Positions 61,692 through 64,000 of a stretch of DNA of 64,000 nucleotides are shown one piece after another (the first letter of the stretch is position 1; each line of letters begins with the position of its first letter). The translations under genes and the position numbers were made by a program. This stretch comes from Bremerella sp. TYQ1 (GTDB lineage Bacteria > Planctomycetota > Planctomycetia > Pirellulales > Pirellulaceae). The notes beneath the pieces are model-generated. The model saw only the letters and a list, made by a program, of their open reading frames with translations. It ran no database searches and was not told where the DNA came from. The stretch lies in assembly GCF_020150455.1 (NCBI RefSeq), contig NZ_CP083740.1, positions 1,922,001 to 1,986,000 of the forward strand, in the 5' to 3' direction.

Positions 61692-64000
61692 TTAGCTGTT
61701 GTCTTCGTCGAAGAAAGCGTCCACCGCGGCGACGACGAACGTCTCGTCCCAGTCATGCTGATCCCATTCCAGGAAACGCTGACCAGGCAAAATCTCGGAT
61801 TGCAGCAAGCCCTCTTCGGCATGTGAAAGACCTGCGACGTGGCCTAGTTCGTGAAGCAAAACCGAAATCAAATCGATCCGCCCGTCGGCTTCCGAACCTT
61901 CCGCGGCAATCAGTCGCGTTGTGCCACTAGAAGTATCGATGCGGAATTCGGCTGCATCTTGCGGGGTCGGATCGACGAACCAGCCCCATCCGGCTGCGTT
62001 GTGATCGAGATAAACCACATTGCCCACCGTCGACGCAAGCTGGCTGCCGGCGAGATCGACAATCTGAATGGAGACAAAGTTCGCTGTGGGCGATGCTTCT
62101 TCGGCAACAACCACAGGAGGCAGTGCCACCTTGATTGCATCGACATCCTCTTGCGTCAGCGAAGCAGCGCCGAGCGACGTGTTTTCCAGAGGGGCCACAA
62201 TGAAATTCGCACTGGCGGAAGCAAGCAGGTCAAAAGCGTAGCTGTAAGCATGCGTTCCGGCGTCGAAAGTATCGCCGAACGCGGCTCGGAAATAACCGAG
62301 CCCACTTCCCAAGAGATCGCCGGACAAGTCAAAGTCAACGAAGTTCGAGGTATTGCCACCCTTCGAGTTGAGAAGCATCGCGTAGTCCGAAAGCCCAACG
62401 CGGCCGTCATCGTTTAAGTCATAGATCATCGGCAGCAACTGCGTTGGCACGTCGGAATCTATCGATGGATCGGAAACGCTTCCCACGCCATCTACCGTCA
62501 ACGAGACATTCGACACCGAAGTCAGGAACTGATCGAATCCGGTGGTCAGCGTTTCACCCACCTTCGGAGCATCAAGGCCGTTCGCTACCGGAATAAATCG
62601 CACGCGTCCCAGCAAGACCATTTCGCCAGCGGCGAGTCCTCCGGCCGAAGAGGTGACGTTAAGCGTCGCCGTCCCTAAGCCGTTGTTCACACCAGAACCA
62701 CCGGCCACAGTAAACTTTGGACCGATGATCATCGAATTAGCGCGATAGATGCTTGTATCGAAGTTAAGCGTGAGCCCCGCGGCGGTGATGTCGCTGCCAC
62801 CGGTTCCGGTCGGCGAAACCCAGACTTCGACCCAGAATGAATCCCATTCACCGATCAGCAAATCGCTTTGCGGACGGTCGCCAGGGTATCCGAGAAAGTC
62901 CGTGTCGGTCAGGCCCTTGGTTACTGTCAGCGTGAAGTTCGACGAATCACGGACATCGACGCTTACCGTAGCGGTCGACTCCATACCCTCGTCGTTGATC
63001 GTGTAAGTAAATGTGTCGGAGCCAGAGAATCCAGTCGCTGGCGAATAAAGAACTTGATCTCCGACAACGATAACCGATCCACCGGCGGATGTAGTTCCCG
63101 ACGCCAACTCGATCGTTACTGTGTCGTTGAATTCGTTGACGTGTCCTTTGTTATCGTTCTTCAAAACCTGCAGCATCGTTGCCGTATCGCGATCGGCAAT
63201 GAAAATGTCGTCGTACGCTTCAGGTTCATCATTCACTGGGGCGACGATAATCGAAACCGTTGCCGCCGCTCCACTGATGCCGTTTTCGTTGTCGGCAACA
63301 TACTGAAACGAAACCGTTCCGTAATAATCCGCTGGCGGCGTGTAGGTCATCTCTCCCGTTGATTTGTTGATAGAGATTTCACCAACGGCTGGCTGCGTTA
63401 CCATCCGCAGCGTCGACGGAATGATGGTTGTTGCCGACTCGGTATCGTTCGTCAGTGGATTGAAGCTGACCAAATTGTCTTCGTCGACATTGATGATATC
63501 GTTATTGAGCGTTGGGCGATTCGCGACGGTGACGCGAATCGTTTCGTAATCCAGCTGACTTGTCGTTGTGAAGTCGTCGCTCAGTTCATTCGAGACCGCG
63601 ACCACAATGCTGTAGACACCGGGAGCGAGTCCGGAGCTTGTATTGATCTGCATCAGCCCGGTCGAGTTGTTCACTGAATAAACAAGACCAGTAGGCGCCA
63701 ACACCGAGAGCTGACCGCCGGCGAGATAGATGTCGGTTTCGTCGTAGAAGAACAGTTCGTCTCCATCCAAGTTGATCGCACTCAGTTGGAACGTGAAACT
63801 GCTGCCAGGCGTGAGCGTCACGTCTGGAACATACGACAGAAATGGCCGACTCGTGCTACCGTTGGGCGCGTAAGTGGCGTTGAACGATTGGCTCAGCGAG
63901 TTTCCTTGTCCGTCGGAAACGGTCACCGTGATGGTTTCAGTGCCCGAGGCTCCTTCAGGAATCTTCAACCGCAAGATGCCGTTCTCTAAATCGACAAACG
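61692..64000 (-). CDS. dockerin protein with metzincin-like motif (N-terminus beyond the window)
   Basis: A partial gene: the frame stays open through the right edge (FVDLENGIL precedes residue 1 of the visible part), so at least 769 residues are present. The visible part has a cadherin/Ig-like domain region (SFTFQLSAINLDGDELFFYD), tandem NDVDEDNLVSFNPLTNDTES-type repeats, a cohesin-like segment (GGSDITAAGLTLNFDTSIYR), a dockerin (DLNDDGRVGLSDYAMLLNSK ... DFDLSGDLLGSG), and HELGHVAGLSH, a full HExxHxxGxxH zinc motif. It is convergent with porin copy 2 (66-base gap). Confidence 0.88.
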   Translation of the reverse strand, partial: FVDLENGILRLKIPEGASGTETITVTVSDGQGNSLSQSFNATYAPNGSTSRPFLSYVPDVTLTPGSSFTFQLSAINLDGDELFFYDETDIYLAGGQLSVLAPTGLVYSVNNSTGLMQINTSSGLAPGVYSIVVAVSNELSDDFTTTSQLDYETIRVTVANRPTLNNDIINVDEDNLVSFNPLTNDTESATTIIPSTLRMVTQPAVGEISINKSTGEMTYTPPADYYGTVSFQYVADNENGISGAAATVSIIVAPVNDEPEAYDDIFIADRDTATMLQVLKNDNKGHVNEFNDTVTIELASGTTSAGGSVIVVGDQVLYSPATGFSGSDTFTYTINDEGMESTATVSVDVRDSSNFTLTVTKGLTDTDFLGYPGDRPQSDLLIGEWDSFWVEVWVSPTGTGGSDITAAGLTLNFDTSIYRANSMIIGPKFTVAGGSGVNNGLGTATLNVTSSAGGLAAGEMVLLGRVRFIPVANGLDAPKVGETLTTGFDQFLTSVSNVSLTVDGVGSVSDPSIDSDVPTQLLPMIYDLNDDGRVGLSDYAMLLNSKGGNTSNFVDFDLSGDLLGSGLGYFRAAFGDTFDAGTHAYSYAFDLLASASANFIVAPLENTSLGAASLTQEDVDAIKVALPPVVVAEEASPTANFVSIQIVDLAGSQLASTVGNVVYLDHNAAGWGWFVDPTPQDAAEFRIDTSSGTTRLIAAEGSEADGRIDLISVLLHELGHVAGLSHAEEGLLQSEILPGQRFLEWDQHDWDETFVVAAVDAFFDEDNS

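Overview
The window looks like a chromosome segment of a marine-type planctomycete, most likely a Pirellulaceae member (Blastopirellula/Bremerella/Rhodopirellula-like). Evidence: a sulfatase with the CSASR active-site motif, an SHD1-type secreted protein, a BBP2-type porin pair, a Hanks-type kinase with a multi-span N-terminus, and giant cadherin/dockerin proteins, one with the N-terminal RLESLEIRDLLA signature typical of planctomycete exported proteins. No rRNA, tRNA or CRISPR array was seen. All family names come from reading motifs by eye; no database search was run.

Region 1 (about 1-15.4 kb) is a decayed polymorphic-toxin/immunity locus. It holds six SUKH (SMI1/KNR4) immunity-type genes plus a seventh SUKH reading frame broken by one stop codon and a C-terminal scrap of another. 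Other small immunity-like genes lie among them. Between these are scars of Rhs repeats (6.7, 7.2, 11.4 kb) and pretoxin HINT modules ending in VHNAS (11.7 and 14.2 kb). Several orphan toxin C-termini remain, each followed within a few to about 20 bases by an immunity gene. The best preserved pair is a PD-(D/E)XK-like toxin (11749-12420) with a 269-aa partner 12 bases downstream. An IS630-type transposase fragment lies at the left edge. The full-length delivery protein is not in the window.

Region 2 (about 15.6-27.9 kb) looks like an integrated mobile island, almost all on the minus strand. It has two overlapping tyrosine recombinases, an excisionase-like HTH gene read divergently, an unrecognised 451-aa protein, a large serine recombinase, and an operon-like cluster: DUF1257 (Ycf35-like), DUF2997, a TOPRIM-like protein, a Ycf46-like AAA+ ATPase, a coiled-coil-type protein and small conserved proteins. 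Five same-orientation copies of a 29-bp motif bracket the serine recombinase. Read on the minus strand, two supply stop codons of small ORFs and one lies 31 bp after a gene. This integron-like layout with a serine recombinase is the most unusual thing in the window.

Region 3 (28-49 kb) is core genome: sulfatase, typA, a zinc-peptidase-like protein, a PSP1-domain protein, bioB, leuCD, a membrane Ser/Thr kinase, a UDP-sugar dehydrogenase, a FabH-like ketosynthase, a YqgE/AlgH protein and an M24 peptidase. Convergent pairs are separated by clear bidirectional terminators.

Region 4 (49-64 kb) is a cell-surface locus. Two porin paralogues are flanked by two large minus-strand dockerin proteins that carry HELGH protease-like motifs. 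One is 2893 aa with many cadherin-type repeats. The other runs off the right edge of the window.
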